NCBI GenBank assembly: GCA_934501535.1
Contig: CAKSUM010000019.1
Coordinates: forward strand, 1-47,993
Direction: 5' to 3'
Length of the DNA: 47,993 bases
Origin: an uncultured Clostridia bacterium
GTDB lineage: Bacteria > Bacillota > Clostridia > UBA1381
Part shown: piece by piece, positions 17,012 through 25,261 of the stretch
Layout of the letters: every line of letters starts with the position of its first letter
Numbering within the stretch: the first letter of the stretch is position 1
The notes under the pieces: generated by a model
The model's database searches: none
What the model was told of the DNA's origin: nothing
What the model saw: the letters and a program-made list of their open reading frames with translations, nothing else
Translations under genes and position numbers: made by a program

Positions 17012-18037
17012 ATGTTTTTTTCTGTTATAGTGCCGGTTTACGGAGTGGAAAAATATATTAAGCGATGTATAGAGAGCGTTCTTAATCAGACGTTTACTGA
17101 TTTTGAGCTTATACTTGTCAATGACGGCGCGAAAGACCGATGCCCCGAAATATGCGACAGCTATGCCGCACATGACAATCGGGTTAAGGTGATACGTAAA
17201 TCAAACGGAGGACTCGTTAGCGCGCGTCAGGCAGGAATGAGGGCTGCATGCGGCGAATATGTGTTCAATCTGGACGGAGATGACGCAATGACGGGCAATG
17301 CGCTTGAGGACGCGTATAATATCATACTAAGTACAGGTGCGGATATCATTTCATTCTCATATATTTGCTGCAAAAACGGCGGTGAGTATGAAGTGATTAA
17401 CGAGGCTGCCGATGAGGGCTTGTATGAAACCCGTGATATTGCGGAAAAAATATTTCCAAAGCTGCTGCTTGATGAGAATATGCATCATATGCTTTATTAC
17501 GCATGGGGTAAAGCGGTCAGGCGCACGCTGGCAGAGCCGGCGCAGCTCGGCGTAGATACACAAATCACTATGGGTGAAGACATTTGCGCTATGCTGGGGT
17601 GTTATATGAACGCAAAAAAGGTGTATATAAGCAGAAAAACAGTATATTTATATACGCTGCGCAATGATTCCATGTCCTCGGGATTGGGAGCGGAGCAGCT
17701 GCGGCGGCTGGAAAAGCTTGTCAGTGCGCTGAAAGCACGGAATGTGCCGAAGGATTATAATATGCAGATTTCAAGATACTATTGTTATATGTGTTTTGTG
17801 ATTTTGGCGGCTGCGGCGGAAAACGGACATTGCAGAACGCTCAGGGATATGAAAAAACTAATAACCGGCTCGCGGCATGCGGCAGAGCTTGAAGAAGCGA
17901 AGTTTTCGGATATTACGTTTAAAAGCCGTGTTGCAGTAAGCCTGATTAAGAAAAAACGCATATATACCGCATATTGTTTTTTATATCTTTGCGGATTGGT
18001 AAAACGTATTATTGGAAGGAAAGGTGAGCAAAAGTGA
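17012..18037 (+). CDS. GT2 family glycosyltransferase
   Basis: The 341-residue GT-A protein has FFSVIVPVYGVEKYIKRCIESVLNQTF, VNDGAKDRCPEICDSY, NGGLVSARQAGMRAACGEYV and the metal-binding LDGDD. The C-terminal third is helical and unassigned. CGGAGGG lies 8 nt before ATG 17012. It is a close relative of the preceding GT2 in its N-terminal domain, and the divergent C-terminal parts suggest a different acceptor. Confidence 0.9.
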   Translation: MFFSVIVPVYGVEKYIKRCIESVLNQTFTDFELILVNDGAKDRCPEICDSYAAHDNRVKVIRKSNGGLVSARQAGMRAACGEYVFNLDGDDAMTGNALEDAYNIILSTGADIISFSYICCKNGGEYEVINEAADEGLYETRDIAEKIFPKLLLDENMHHMLYYAWGKAVRRTLAEPAQLGVDTQITMGEDICAMLGCYMNAKKVYISRKTVYLYTLRNDSMSSGLGAEQLRRLEKLVSALKARNVPKDYNMQISRYYCYMCFVILAAAAENGHCRTLRDMKKLITGSRHAAELEEAKFSDITFKSRVAVSLIKKKRIYTAYCFLYLCGLVKRIIGRKGEQK

Positions 18038-19119
18038 GAAAAGCGCCCGAAATATCGGTTATAATGAGTGTGTATAACGGTGAAAAGTATATAAGAGAGG
18101 CAGTTAAAAGTATTCTGTTTCAGACGTTCTGGAACTGGGAGCTGATAATAGTAGACGATTGTTCGTCGGACAGAACGGGCGTTACTCTTAAATTGTACGG
18201 GGAGCTTGATGACAGAATAAGAATTGTTACAAATGAAAAAAATCTGAAGCTTCAGGCGTCGCTCAATAAGGCGATATCGCTTGCAAGGGGAAAGTACATC
18301 GCGAGAATGGACGCGGACGATATGGCTTTGCCCGAAAGACTGGAAAAGCAATACGCGTTTATGGAGGAAAATCCGGATACAGCGCTGTCATCATGCAGAT
18401 ATATGACATTTACCGACGGTGTAATGTCCTCCGGCGGAGGAGGAAGCAGGGGTGACTGCGAATCGGTCAAAGCGCTGCTTTTGGTGACAAATCCCATTTT
18501 GCATCCGGGAGTGATAATAAGAAACTCGGTGCTCAGGGAGCTTGAATATGATACGGATTTTACATGTACCGAGGATTTGGAGCTTTGGTCACGCATGGCA
18601 AAGAAAAATTATAAAATGGCAATTCAGGACGAATATCTCATGATATATCGTATTCATAAAAAACAAATTACCGGCACAACGATGAAAAAGCAGTACGAAG
18701 AAGTAATGAAAGTGCAGGATAAATTCTGCCCGGAGATTTTCAAAACGATGAGCCAAACGGAGAGAAGATTTTATATTCACGGCATATATTTTAGGGAAGA
18801 GGCAGATATAAACGGGTTTTGCGAATTTTTCCGTCATGTAAAATCAGTGAACGGTGAACTTAAAATTTTCGATGCGGAGGCAATTGATTATGCTGCACTT
18901 GAAATTCTGGCAGAGTACCGAAGAAACGGAATTTCCCTGGGGAAAATATTAAAAGCGATACCGTGTTTCGGTTCGGGATTTTTGATAAAAGAGCTGTTTG
19001 CACGGAAACGCCGGGCGCGTGCGGACGGCATAAAGTGCATACAGGCGGCCGAGAAAATCGGATTTAAGTATTCCGGAGGAAACGTTGTATTTCCGAAGTT
19101 TTCAAAAAGTAATTGGTAA
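18034..19119 (+). CDS. GT2 family glycosyltransferase
   Basis: The 361-residue GT-A protein has EISVIMSVYNGEKYIREAVKSIL, VDDCSSDRT, the DXD-type ARMDADDMALPERLEKQ, and NPILHPGVIIRNS with a later EDLELWSRMA, typical of EPS GT2 enzymes with a C-terminal acceptor helix bundle. The start is GTG 18034 in the previous stop (GTGA), with AAGGAAAGGTGAG upstream. It is the last of three consecutive GT2 genes. Confidence 0.9.
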   Translation: MRKAPEISVIMSVYNGEKYIREAVKSILFQTFWNWELIIVDDCSSDRTGVTLKLYGELDDRIRIVTNEKNLKLQASLNKAISLARGKYIARMDADDMALPERLEKQYAFMEENPDTALSSCRYMTFTDGVMSSGGGGSRGDCESVKALLLVTNPILHPGVIIRNSVLRELEYDTDFTCTEDLELWSRMAKKNYKMAIQDEYLMIYRIHKKQITGTTMKKQYEEVMKVQDKFCPEIFKTMSQTERRFYIHGIYFREEADINGFCEFFRHVKSVNGELKIFDAEAIDYAALEILAEYRRNGISLGKILKAIPCFGSGFLIKELFARKRRARADGIKCIQAAEKIGFKYSGGNVVFPKFSKSNW

Positions 19120-19182
19120 GTGCGGCAATGCCGGCTGTTTTGCAGCGCGGTATGCTGTCGGAGCGTGGGAATGGAGATTGAT

Positions 19183-20562
19183 ATGTTTATTTTTGATTAC
19201 CCGTTTGTCATTGCGGGGTTATTAATAATATGCTTTATAGTTTTGGGGGTATTCGGTATTCGTTTTGCCGCGAACGGAATTAAGGCGGCAAAGAAAAATG
19301 ATATGCCGGAATTTTTGTCCGTCAATAAAGTTAAAAATTTGTTTGAGCGTTTGTCAAAATCCGGAGGAAGCAGGAGTATTATATATATAGGCACATCGTT
19401 TGAAGATGTACGCAGACTGTATTCCGCCGCAAGGGCAGAATATATAATTTCGGAAATAAAACCGATTTTACTTAAGTATTTTGCCGCGGAGGAAAGCGGC
19501 GGAATTGCTGTTTATAACCGCACGGACTTTGCCGCGGTAAACAACTGGGGGCTTAAAACGGCGGAGAATAATCTGGAACGCTGTGCCGAAGAAATAAACC
19601 GATGCCTGCTGAAATTCCGTGCACTCAATGCGGTCAGCATAAAATTCGGTTCATATTCTGCCGTCGCTTCGGGGGTTACGTTCAGCGAGGCGCTGAACCG
19701 CGCAAAGCAGGCATACATTAAAGCGGAAGATGAAAAAATTCCGTTTGCCGAATGGAACGGCAGTGATGACAGGGCGCGAAAGAAAAAAATCAATATGGAA
19801 AATACGATTGAAACCGAAATTGACAATAACAAGTTTTTCCTTGAATATCAGCCGACAATAGACGCAAAATCGGGGGGAATCATCGGCGCTGAGGTTTTGT
19901 CAAGGCTTAACTCCGTGCAGGACGGAATTATCACTCCGAAAAATTTTCTGTCCGCACTTGATTCCGTGGGATTATGCAGCAAATTTGACTATTATATATT
20001 TGAGAAAAACTGCAAATGGATTGCAAATAATAAAGAGCAGAGAGAAAAATACAGATATACGGTGAATTTTTCAAGAACAACGCTGATTGACCCGGCGTTT
20101 GCAGACAAGGTGACGGAGATTGCTGAAAAACACAATGTAAATTACGGTTCGCTGGCGGTTGAAATTCTTGAAGATAAAGAAGTGACGGGGGAGGCAAAAA
20201 ACAAAATAAAGGATAACCTGGAAAAGCTGAAAAGAAAGGGCATTGCTATATTTCTGGACGATTTCGGGAACGGATATACGTCTTTTGACGATTTGCAGAC
20301 TTTTCCGGTTGACGCGGTTAAAATCGATAGGATGATAATAGGGAATACGAACACCGAAACGGGGTTGGTTATTTTCAATAATATAGTAAGAATGGCAAAG
20401 GAACTGGGGCTTAAGGTTATCTGCGAAGGCATTGAAACGGAGAAGCAGAGAAAAACGGCAATAGATGCCGGATGTGACATGCTGCAGGGATTTTATTACT
20501 ACCGTCCGATGCCGGTTACGCAGCTTGAAAAGCTGTTTGAAGAGGAGAAAATCAAACGATAA
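19183..20562 (+). CDS. c-di-GMP phosphodiesterase: TM, degenerate GGDEF, EAL
   Basis: The ~459-residue protein has an N-terminal TM (~6-28), a GGDEF-like domain in which the signature region reads SGGIAVYNRTDF (degenerate), and a complete EAL domain. The EAL catalytic set is visible: the motif EVL (E237), N in VNFSR, E in VEILE, DDFGNG (D359, D360), K in VKIDR, E in CEGIE and Q in MLQGF. By family knowledge this is an active phosphodiesterase cleaving c-di-GMP to pGpG. ATG 19183 has GGAG 6 nt upstream; ATG 19171 is nearly as good. It is encoded on the transcript led by a c-di-GMP riboswitch, so it can feed back on that switch. Confidence 0.88.
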   Translation: MFIFDYPFVIAGLLIICFIVLGVFGIRFAANGIKAAKKNDMPEFLSVNKVKNLFERLSKSGGSRSIIYIGTSFEDVRRLYSAARAEYIISEIKPILLKYFAAEESGGIAVYNRTDFAAVNNWGLKTAENNLERCAEEINRCLLKFRALNAVSIKFGSYSAVASGVTFSEALNRAKQAYIKAEDEKIPFAEWNGSDDRARKKKINMENTIETEIDNNKFFLEYQPTIDAKSGGIIGAEVLSRLNSVQDGIITPKNFLSALDSVGLCSKFDYYIFEKNCKWIANNKEQREKYRYTVNFSRTTLIDPAFADKVTEIAEKHNVNYGSLAVEILEDKEVTGEAKNKIKDNLEKLKRKGIAIFLDDFGNGYTSFDDLQTFPVDAVKIDRMIIGNTNTETGLVIFNNIVRMAKELGLKVICEGIETEKQRKTAIDAGCDMLQGFYYYRPMPVTQLEKLFEEEKIKR

Positions 20563-20579
20563 TACGAGGAGGTGAGCTG

Positions 20580-21542
20580 ATGCTGTCGGTAATTATACCT
20601 GCCTTTAATGAAGAGGCGATGATTGAAAAGGCATACCGCAGAATATCGGAAATTTTAAAAGCGGCGGAAATTGACTGTGAGATAATATTTGTTGATGACG
20701 GCTCAACCGATGCAACATACGGTAAAATCGAGTATCTGGCACGAACGGAGAGCAATCTGTGCGGCATACATTTTTCGAGAAATTTCGGAAAAGAGGCGGC
20801 AATATCCGCAGGACTTGCAAGGGCTTCGGGGGACTGCGCGGTTGTTATAGACTGCGATTTGCAGCATCCGCCGGAAAAAATTGTAGATATGTACCGCTTG
20901 TGGCAGAACGGATTTGAAATTGTAGAGGGAATAAAAACGGACCGCGGCAGGGAAAGCCGTCTGCACGGGTGGGCGGCACGCAGATTTTACGCTATTCTCA
21001 GCCCGATGGTCGGATTTGACATGTCAAATTCATCGGATTTTAAGCTGCTTGACCGTAAGGTGATAGATATTCTGAATAAAATCCCGGAGAGAAAAGGTTT
21101 TTTCAGGGCAATATCCTACTGGGTGGGCTTTAATAAAACTTCTGTTGAATTTGAGGTGAATGAACGCGCGGACGGAGCATCAAAATGGAGTACGGTCAGC
21201 CTTATAAGGTATGCCGTTTCAAATATTTGCGCATATTCGGCAGCGCCTATGCAGATAGTGACGCTGCTGGGGGCGATGATGCTCATTATTGCGGTCATTT
21301 TCGGAGTATGGGCGCTTGCGGATAAAATCGCCGGCAGAGCTTTGGAGGGAATGACGACCGTGATAATCATTATGATATTTATAGGCAGCATCATGATGAT
21401 AAGTATGGGAGTTATCGGCTATTATGTTGCGAGGATATATGAGGAGATAAAGGGCAGACCGAAATATATTGTTTCCGCACGGTGTGGAAGTGTTGAAAAG
21501 ACTGACTCGTCACAAAAGATAATGAACGGAGTGAGCCGATGA
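20580..21542 (+). CDS. GtrB-like polyprenyl-phosphate glycosyltransferase
   Basis: This 320-residue DPM1/GtrB-type GT2 has LSVIIPAFNEE, VDDGSTDAT, HFSRNFGKEAAISAGL and DCDLQHPPE, then two C-terminal TM helices (~225-250 and ~260-290). The SNICAYSAAPMQ and MSMGVIGYYVARIYEEIKGRPKYIV segments match this class. It would load a sugar (often glucose) onto undecaprenyl phosphate, supplying the GtrII-type transferase at 4597. GAGGTGAGCTG precedes ATG 20580. No GtrA flippase is found in the window. Confidence 0.85.
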   Translation: MLSVIIPAFNEEAMIEKAYRRISEILKAAEIDCEIIFVDDGSTDATYGKIEYLARTESNLCGIHFSRNFGKEAAISAGLARASGDCAVVIDCDLQHPPEKIVDMYRLWQNGFEIVEGIKTDRGRESRLHGWAARRFYAILSPMVGFDMSNSSDFKLLDRKVIDILNKIPERKGFFRAISYWVGFNKTSVEFEVNERADGASKWSTVSLIRYAVSNICAYSAAPMQIVTLLGAMMLIIAVIFGVWALADKIAGRALEGMTTVIIIMIFIGSIMMISMGVIGYYVARIYEEIKGRPKYIVSARCGSVEKTDSSQKIMNGVSR

Positions 21543-22531
21543 AAAGAGATATTTTTGCCGACAGACTGAAGGGCTATGCGTGTTTTTTGGTTGTTTTCGG
21601 TCACGTTATAATGGGAATACGCCTTGCCGGGGTTGATGTTCCGCGGTCATTTCCCGTTATGGAAAAATTCATCTGGTCATTTCATGTTTCGCTGTTTTTA
21701 TTCCTGAGCGGATATGTGTACAGAATAACCGGCGGAAAACAACGGAATAAAATGAAATTTATTATGCATAAGCTCATTAATCTGGGGATACCGTATATAA
21801 TATTTTCGATTGTGTACATTCTGATAAACAACGCTGCGGGGGAAGTAAATACCAGGTTTTCGCTTTATGACATTCTGACTTTGTATAAAACACCGGTAGC
21901 ACAATATTGGTTTTTGTACGCGCTGTTCTTTTTGTTTTGCATATGGACGGCTTTGGCAGATGTATTAAAGAATTGGCAGATAACGCTTATAATGCTGTCG
22001 GCAGGGTATATTGTGCCGATGTTAGGCGGCGGGTTCGGAGCTTTTGATATTGTTGTGTATTCGGCGCTTGCATTCGGTTTGGGAACTTTTGCGGATATTT
22101 CGCGCATAAAAGGAATAAGTCTGCCGCTTAAAATACTGTTTATGCTGTGTCACGTGGTTATCGGAATAATTTTTGCATATTGCGGAATAACCGATAAGCC
22201 GGTTATAAAAGAGCTGACGGCAGTATTCGGAATATATTCAAGCATATTGTTTGTTTCCTGCGCGGAAAAATGCGGAGCTGTAAAGCTGTTTTTGGATTTC
22301 ATGAGCAAATATTCATTTCAGATTTATCTGCTGCACACGATTTTTACTGCCGGAATACGGGCGGTTTTACTCAGAATAGGTATAACGCAGTGGAGCATAC
22401 ATATAGTATGCGGTCTGATGTTCGGTATTGTGATGCCGTTTGCCTGTGCCGCTGCGGCTGAAAAAATAAGGATACTGAACATATGCTTTTTCCCGGAAAA
22501 GACGGTCAGGGAAATATTTTGGAGAAACTGA
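21539..22531 (+). CDS. Acyltransferase 3 family membrane protein
   Basis: The 330-residue protein has about ten TM helices. It begins RDIFADRLKGYACFLVVFGHVIMG, which has the catalytic histidine region of acyltransferase family 3 (OafA/WecH type), followed by FHVSLFLFLSGYVY. These enzymes usually add O-acetyl or other acyl groups to sugars of surface polysaccharides. It is the last gene of the EPS operon, overlaps the previous one (ATGA) and is followed by a strong terminator. Confidence 0.88.
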   Translation: MKRDIFADRLKGYACFLVVFGHVIMGIRLAGVDVPRSFPVMEKFIWSFHVSLFLFLSGYVYRITGGKQRNKMKFIMHKLINLGIPYIIFSIVYILINNAAGEVNTRFSLYDILTLYKTPVAQYWFLYALFFLFCIWTALADVLKNWQITLIMLSAGYIVPMLGGGFGAFDIVVYSALAFGLGTFADISRIKGISLPLKILFMLCHVVIGIIFAYCGITDKPVIKELTAVFGIYSSILFVSCAEKCGAVKLFLDFMSKYSFQIYLLHTIFTAGIRAVLLRIGITQWSIHIVCGLMFGIVMPFACAAAAEKIRILNICFFPEKTVREIFWRN

Positions 22532-22545
22532 AAAATCCGCAAATC

Positions 22546-22580
22546 AAAAACCGTTTGACAGTTTAAGTCAAACGGTTTTA
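22546..22580. terminator. Bidirectional terminator ending the EPS operon
   Basis: AACCGTTTGAC and GTCAAACGGTT form a perfect stem around AGTTTAA, flanked by A and T runs on both sides. It separates the plus-strand EPS operon from the convergent putP gene. Confidence 0.9.
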
Positions 22581-22592
22581 TAATGCAATAAA

Positions 22593-24128
22593 TTATTTCC
22601 TTATTTTTGCTTTTTCAAATTCGTCATATATTTGAGTGCTCGGTTTTTCGGTAAGCAGACTCACAATGAAGATGACCGCAATGCTTACGATGAATGCCGG
22701 CAAAAGCTCATATACGCCGAATACTCCGCCGAGCGGCTTAACAAGATATTTCCATACAAATACCATTATTCCGCCGGTAGCCATTCCGGAGAGTGCGCCG
22801 GGAAGAGTGGTGCGTTTCCAGAAGAGTGAGCAGATTACAATAGGACCGAAGCTTGCGCCGAAGCCTGCCCATGCAAATGACACTATTCCGAATACCGAGC
22901 TGTCGGGGTTTCTTGCAATAATCACGCCGAGAACTGCAATGACAATTACGGTAATTCTTGCGGCCAGCATGCTTTGCTTTGAAGTAAGCTTAAGACCGAG
23001 CTTTTCCTGCAAAATATTCTGTGAAACGCTCGATGCCGCTGCCAGCAGCTGTGAATCGGCGGTTGACATGGTGCTTGCGAGTATTCCGGAAAGAACCAGA
23101 CCTGCAACGAGCGCAGGGAATATTCCGTATTCCGAAAGCAAATGGGAAATGCGGATAATAACCGTTTCGGTTGCCGAGTCGGAAAGTGTTTCGATAATTC
23201 CGGCGTTGCTCAGCGCTCTGCCCGAAATTCCTATACAAACAGCGACCGCCATAGCGATTACAACCCAGATAGACGCAACGCGGCGCGACAGTTTCAGATT
23301 TTTCTCATCATTGATTGCCATAAATCGGAGAAGAATGTGCGGCATACCGAAGTAACCCAGTCCCCATGATACTGTAGTGATTATGTGCAGAAGTGTGTAC
23401 GGTACGCTGCTTTGTGTTGCCGGGTCATATGAGCTTGTGAGCGAAAGAAAACCGGACATGGATTTTACATTCTCGGTTACGGCGCCCACCCCGCCTGCCG
23501 TAATGGTTGCAAATATAAGTATAGCGAATATGGCGAGGGTCATGATTATACTTTGGATAAAGTCGGTGATGGAAGCTGCAAGAAATCCGCCTGCCGCGGT
23601 ATATCCTACTATAACTATTGCCGAAATTATCATAGCGCCGACGTAATTAACCCCGAACAGTGAGGCGAACAGTTTTCCGCATGCGGCAAAACCAGACGCT
23701 GTATACGGAACGAAGAATACTATAATAATAATTGCCGCAATTGCCGACAGAATATTCTTCTTATCGTGAAAACGCTTTGAAAAAAATTCGGGAATTGTAA
23801 TTGCGTCGAGAAGGTGAGTATAACGGCGCAGCCTTCTTGAGGTCAGCAGCCAGTTCAAATATGTACCTGCGGCAAGACCGATAACCGTCCAGCCGACATC
23901 TGCGGCTCCGGACAGATACGCAAGACCGGGCAGACCCATGAGCAGGTATCCAGACATGTCGGACGCTTCGGCGCTCATCGCCGTAACCAGCGGACCTAAT
24001 GTTCTGCCGCCTAAATAAAAGTCCGAAACAGAGTTGTTTTTCTTTGTAAAATATACGCCGACGAGAAGCATACCGATAAGGTAAACTACAATTGTCAGCA
24101 TAATACATACGGTTGACGTATTTATCAT
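22593..24128 (-). CDS. putP: Sodium/proline symporter PutP (SSS family)
   Basis: The ~511-residue protein has 13 predicted TM helices. The stretch SDFYLGGRTLGPLVTAMSAEASDMSGYLLMGLPG carries the Na+ site region of PutP. SGILASTMSTADSQLLAAASS (TM8) and GFGASFGPIVICSLFWKRTT are also PutP hallmarks. It imports proline with Na+. ATG 24128 is chosen because AGGGAGG precedes it; an upstream in-frame extension lacks a ribosome binding site. The gene is monocistronic between two terminators. Confidence 0.93.
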   Translation of the reverse strand: MINTSTVCIMLTIVVYLIGMLLVGVYFTKKNNSVSDFYLGGRTLGPLVTAMSAEASDMSGYLLMGLPGLAYLSGAADVGWTVIGLAAGTYLNWLLTSRRLRRYTHLLDAITIPEFFSKRFHDKKNILSAIAAIIIIVFFVPYTASGFAACGKLFASLFGVNYVGAMIISAIVIVGYTAAGGFLAASITDFIQSIIMTLAIFAILIFATITAGGVGAVTENVKSMSGFLSLTSSYDPATQSSVPYTLLHIITTVSWGLGYFGMPHILLRFMAINDEKNLKLSRRVASIWVVIAMAVAVCIGISGRALSNAGIIETLSDSATETVIIRISHLLSEYGIFPALVAGLVLSGILASTMSTADSQLLAAASSVSQNILQEKLGLKLTSKQSMLAARITVIVIAVLGVIIARNPDSSVFGIVSFAWAGFGASFGPIVICSLFWKRTTLPGALSGMATGGIMVFVWKYLVKPLGGVFGVYELLPAFIVSIAVIFIVSLLTEKPSTQIYDEFEKAKIRK

Positions 24129-24197
24129 TTTATATCCTCCCTTTAAGCCGCATCGAAAGTGTTGCGGCAAAGTTTTATGGCTGTATTGACAAAGAAA

Positions 24198-24218
24198 TCC
24201 CACAGCAGTGCTGTGGGA
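24198..24218 (-). terminator. Terminator after rplM-rpsI
   Basis: TCCCACAG (198-205 of this kb) pairs with CTGTGGGA (211-218). On the minus strand the hairpin is followed by TTTCTTT. It lies just past the rpsI stop and before putP. Confidence 0.75.
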
Positions 24219-24236
24219 CATTTTGCCGTAAAAATT

Positions 24237-24632
24237 TTATCTCTTTGAGAACTGCGGTGCACGACGAGCTGCCTTCAAGCCGTACTTCTTTCTTTCCTTC
24301 ATTCTTGAATCTCTTGTAAGGAAACCTGCCTGTTTTAGTGCAGGTCTGTAAGCGTCTGAATCAACCTCAAGCAGTGCTCTTGCAATACCGTGACGGATAG
24401 CACCTGCCTGACCTGTAAAGCCGCCGCCCTCTACGGTTGCGATTACGTCAAACTTACCTGATGTTTCTGTTATTGTAAGCGGCTGACGTACGATGACTTT
24501 CAGTGTATCAAGACCGAAATATTCGTCAATATCTCTTTTGTTTATAGTGATTTTGCCGTTTCCGGGAACAAGTCTTACTCTTGCTACAGAAGACTTTCTT
24601 CTGCCCGTTCCGCAATACTGTTCTTTAGCCAT
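24237..24632 (-). CDS. rpsI: 30S ribosomal protein S9
   Basis: The 131-residue protein is full length, with YCGTGRRKSSVARVRL, GNGKITINKRD, GGGFTGQAGAIRHGIARALL and the conserved basic C-terminus APQFSKR that reaches the P-site tRNA. It is a component of the small ribosomal subunit. It lies 14 bp after rplM, the standard bacterial pair. Confidence 0.98.
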   Translation of the reverse strand: MAKEQYCGTGRRKSSVARVRLVPGNGKITINKRDIDEYFGLDTLKVIVRQPLTITETSGKFDVIATVEGGGFTGQAGAIRHGIARALLEVDSDAYRPALKQAGFLTRDSRMKERKKYGLKAARRAPQFSKR

Positions 24633-24646
24633 GTCTGCAATCCTCC

Positions 24647-25084
24647 TTATTTAATCTCTTGTGTCCATGCTTCGGGTTTCTGTGCTTCGTGATTGTGCTC
24701 AGCACCCTTGTAAACACGCAGTCTTGTAAGTGCGTTTCTGCCGATTGTGTTGTTGGGGAGCATGCCCTTTACGGCATACATCATAGCCTTTTCGGGATTT
24801 TCAGCCATAAGCTTGTTATAGTGAATTTCCTTAATTCCGCCTACCCAGCCTGTGTGGTAGTAACGAACTTTCTGATTGAGCTTGTTACCTGTCAGAACTG
24901 CCTGCTCTGCGTTGATGATGATTACATGATCGCCGCAGTCAACGTTCGGTGTGAATGTGGGCAGATGCTTGCCTCTTAAAATGCTTGCTGCAGCTGATGC
25001 AACTCTGCCGAGCGGCTTGTCCGCAGCGTCAATGATATACCATTTTCTTTCGATTTCCTTTGGTTTTGCCATATAGCTACTCAT
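24647..25084 (-). CDS. rplM: 50S ribosomal protein L13
   Basis: The 145-residue protein has ERKWYIIDAADKPLGRVAS, GDHVIIINAEQAVLTGNK, YYHTGWVGGIKE and MLPNNTIGRNALTRLRVYKG. ATG 25084 (MSSYMAKP) has AAGGAGG 8 nt upstream; the in-frame upstream extension is leader RNA. It assembles early into the large subunit. Expression is from the promoter at 25158-25186 through a leader with a hairpin. Confidence 0.97.
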   Translation of the reverse strand: MSSYMAKPKEIERKWYIIDAADKPLGRVASAAASILRGKHLPTFTPNVDCGDHVIIINAEQAVLTGNKLNQKVRYYHTGWVGGIKEIHYNKLMAENPEKAMMYAVKGMLPNNTIGRNALTRLRVYKGAEHNHEAQKPEAWTQEIK

Positions 25085-25121
25085 TGATTTTACCTCCTTA
25101 ATTATAACGGTTAATAACAAT

Positions 25122-25146
25122 GTTTGCGGCAAATTATGCCTCAAAC
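25122..25146 (-). promoter_or_regulatory. Leader hairpin of rplM-rpsI (candidate L13 autoregulatory site)
   Basis: In the leader, GTTTG/CAAAC and GGCA/TGCC form a bulged hairpin. L13 genes in Firmicutes often carry an autoregulatory leader, but I cannot confirm a match to that motif by eye. Confidence 0.4.
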
Positions 25147-25157
25147 CAACAGTTCAT

Positions 25158-25186
25158 ATTTTACTACAATAATAAAATAAAGTCAA
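25158..25186 (-). promoter_or_regulatory. rplM-rpsI promoter
   Basis: On minus, TTGACT (25186-25181) and TAAAAT (25163-25158) have a 17-bp spacer, giving a ~65-nt leader before rplM. Confidence 0.8.
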
Positions 25187-25231
25187 GACTTTTTTCTAAA
25201 AAAATCAATTTATAAATGTGTTGCTTTAAAA

Positions 25232-25261
25232 TTCTTCGATTTTCTTCGATTTTCTTCGATT
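25232..25261. repeat. Three tandem copies of a 10-bp unit
   Basis: The unit TTCTTCGATT occurs three times without interruption (232-241, 242-251, 252-261 of this kb). It ends at the stop codon of the HAD phosphatase gene on the minus strand. Confidence 0.85.

Noticed and set aside
22636..23355. Long plus-strand frame (239 codons) opposite putP
   Set aside because: It is the antisense shadow of a clear PutP gene, with no ribosome binding site or recognisable domain.
25232..25261. CRISPR-like array
   Set aside because: The 10-bp units are directly adjacent without spacers and no cas gene is present.
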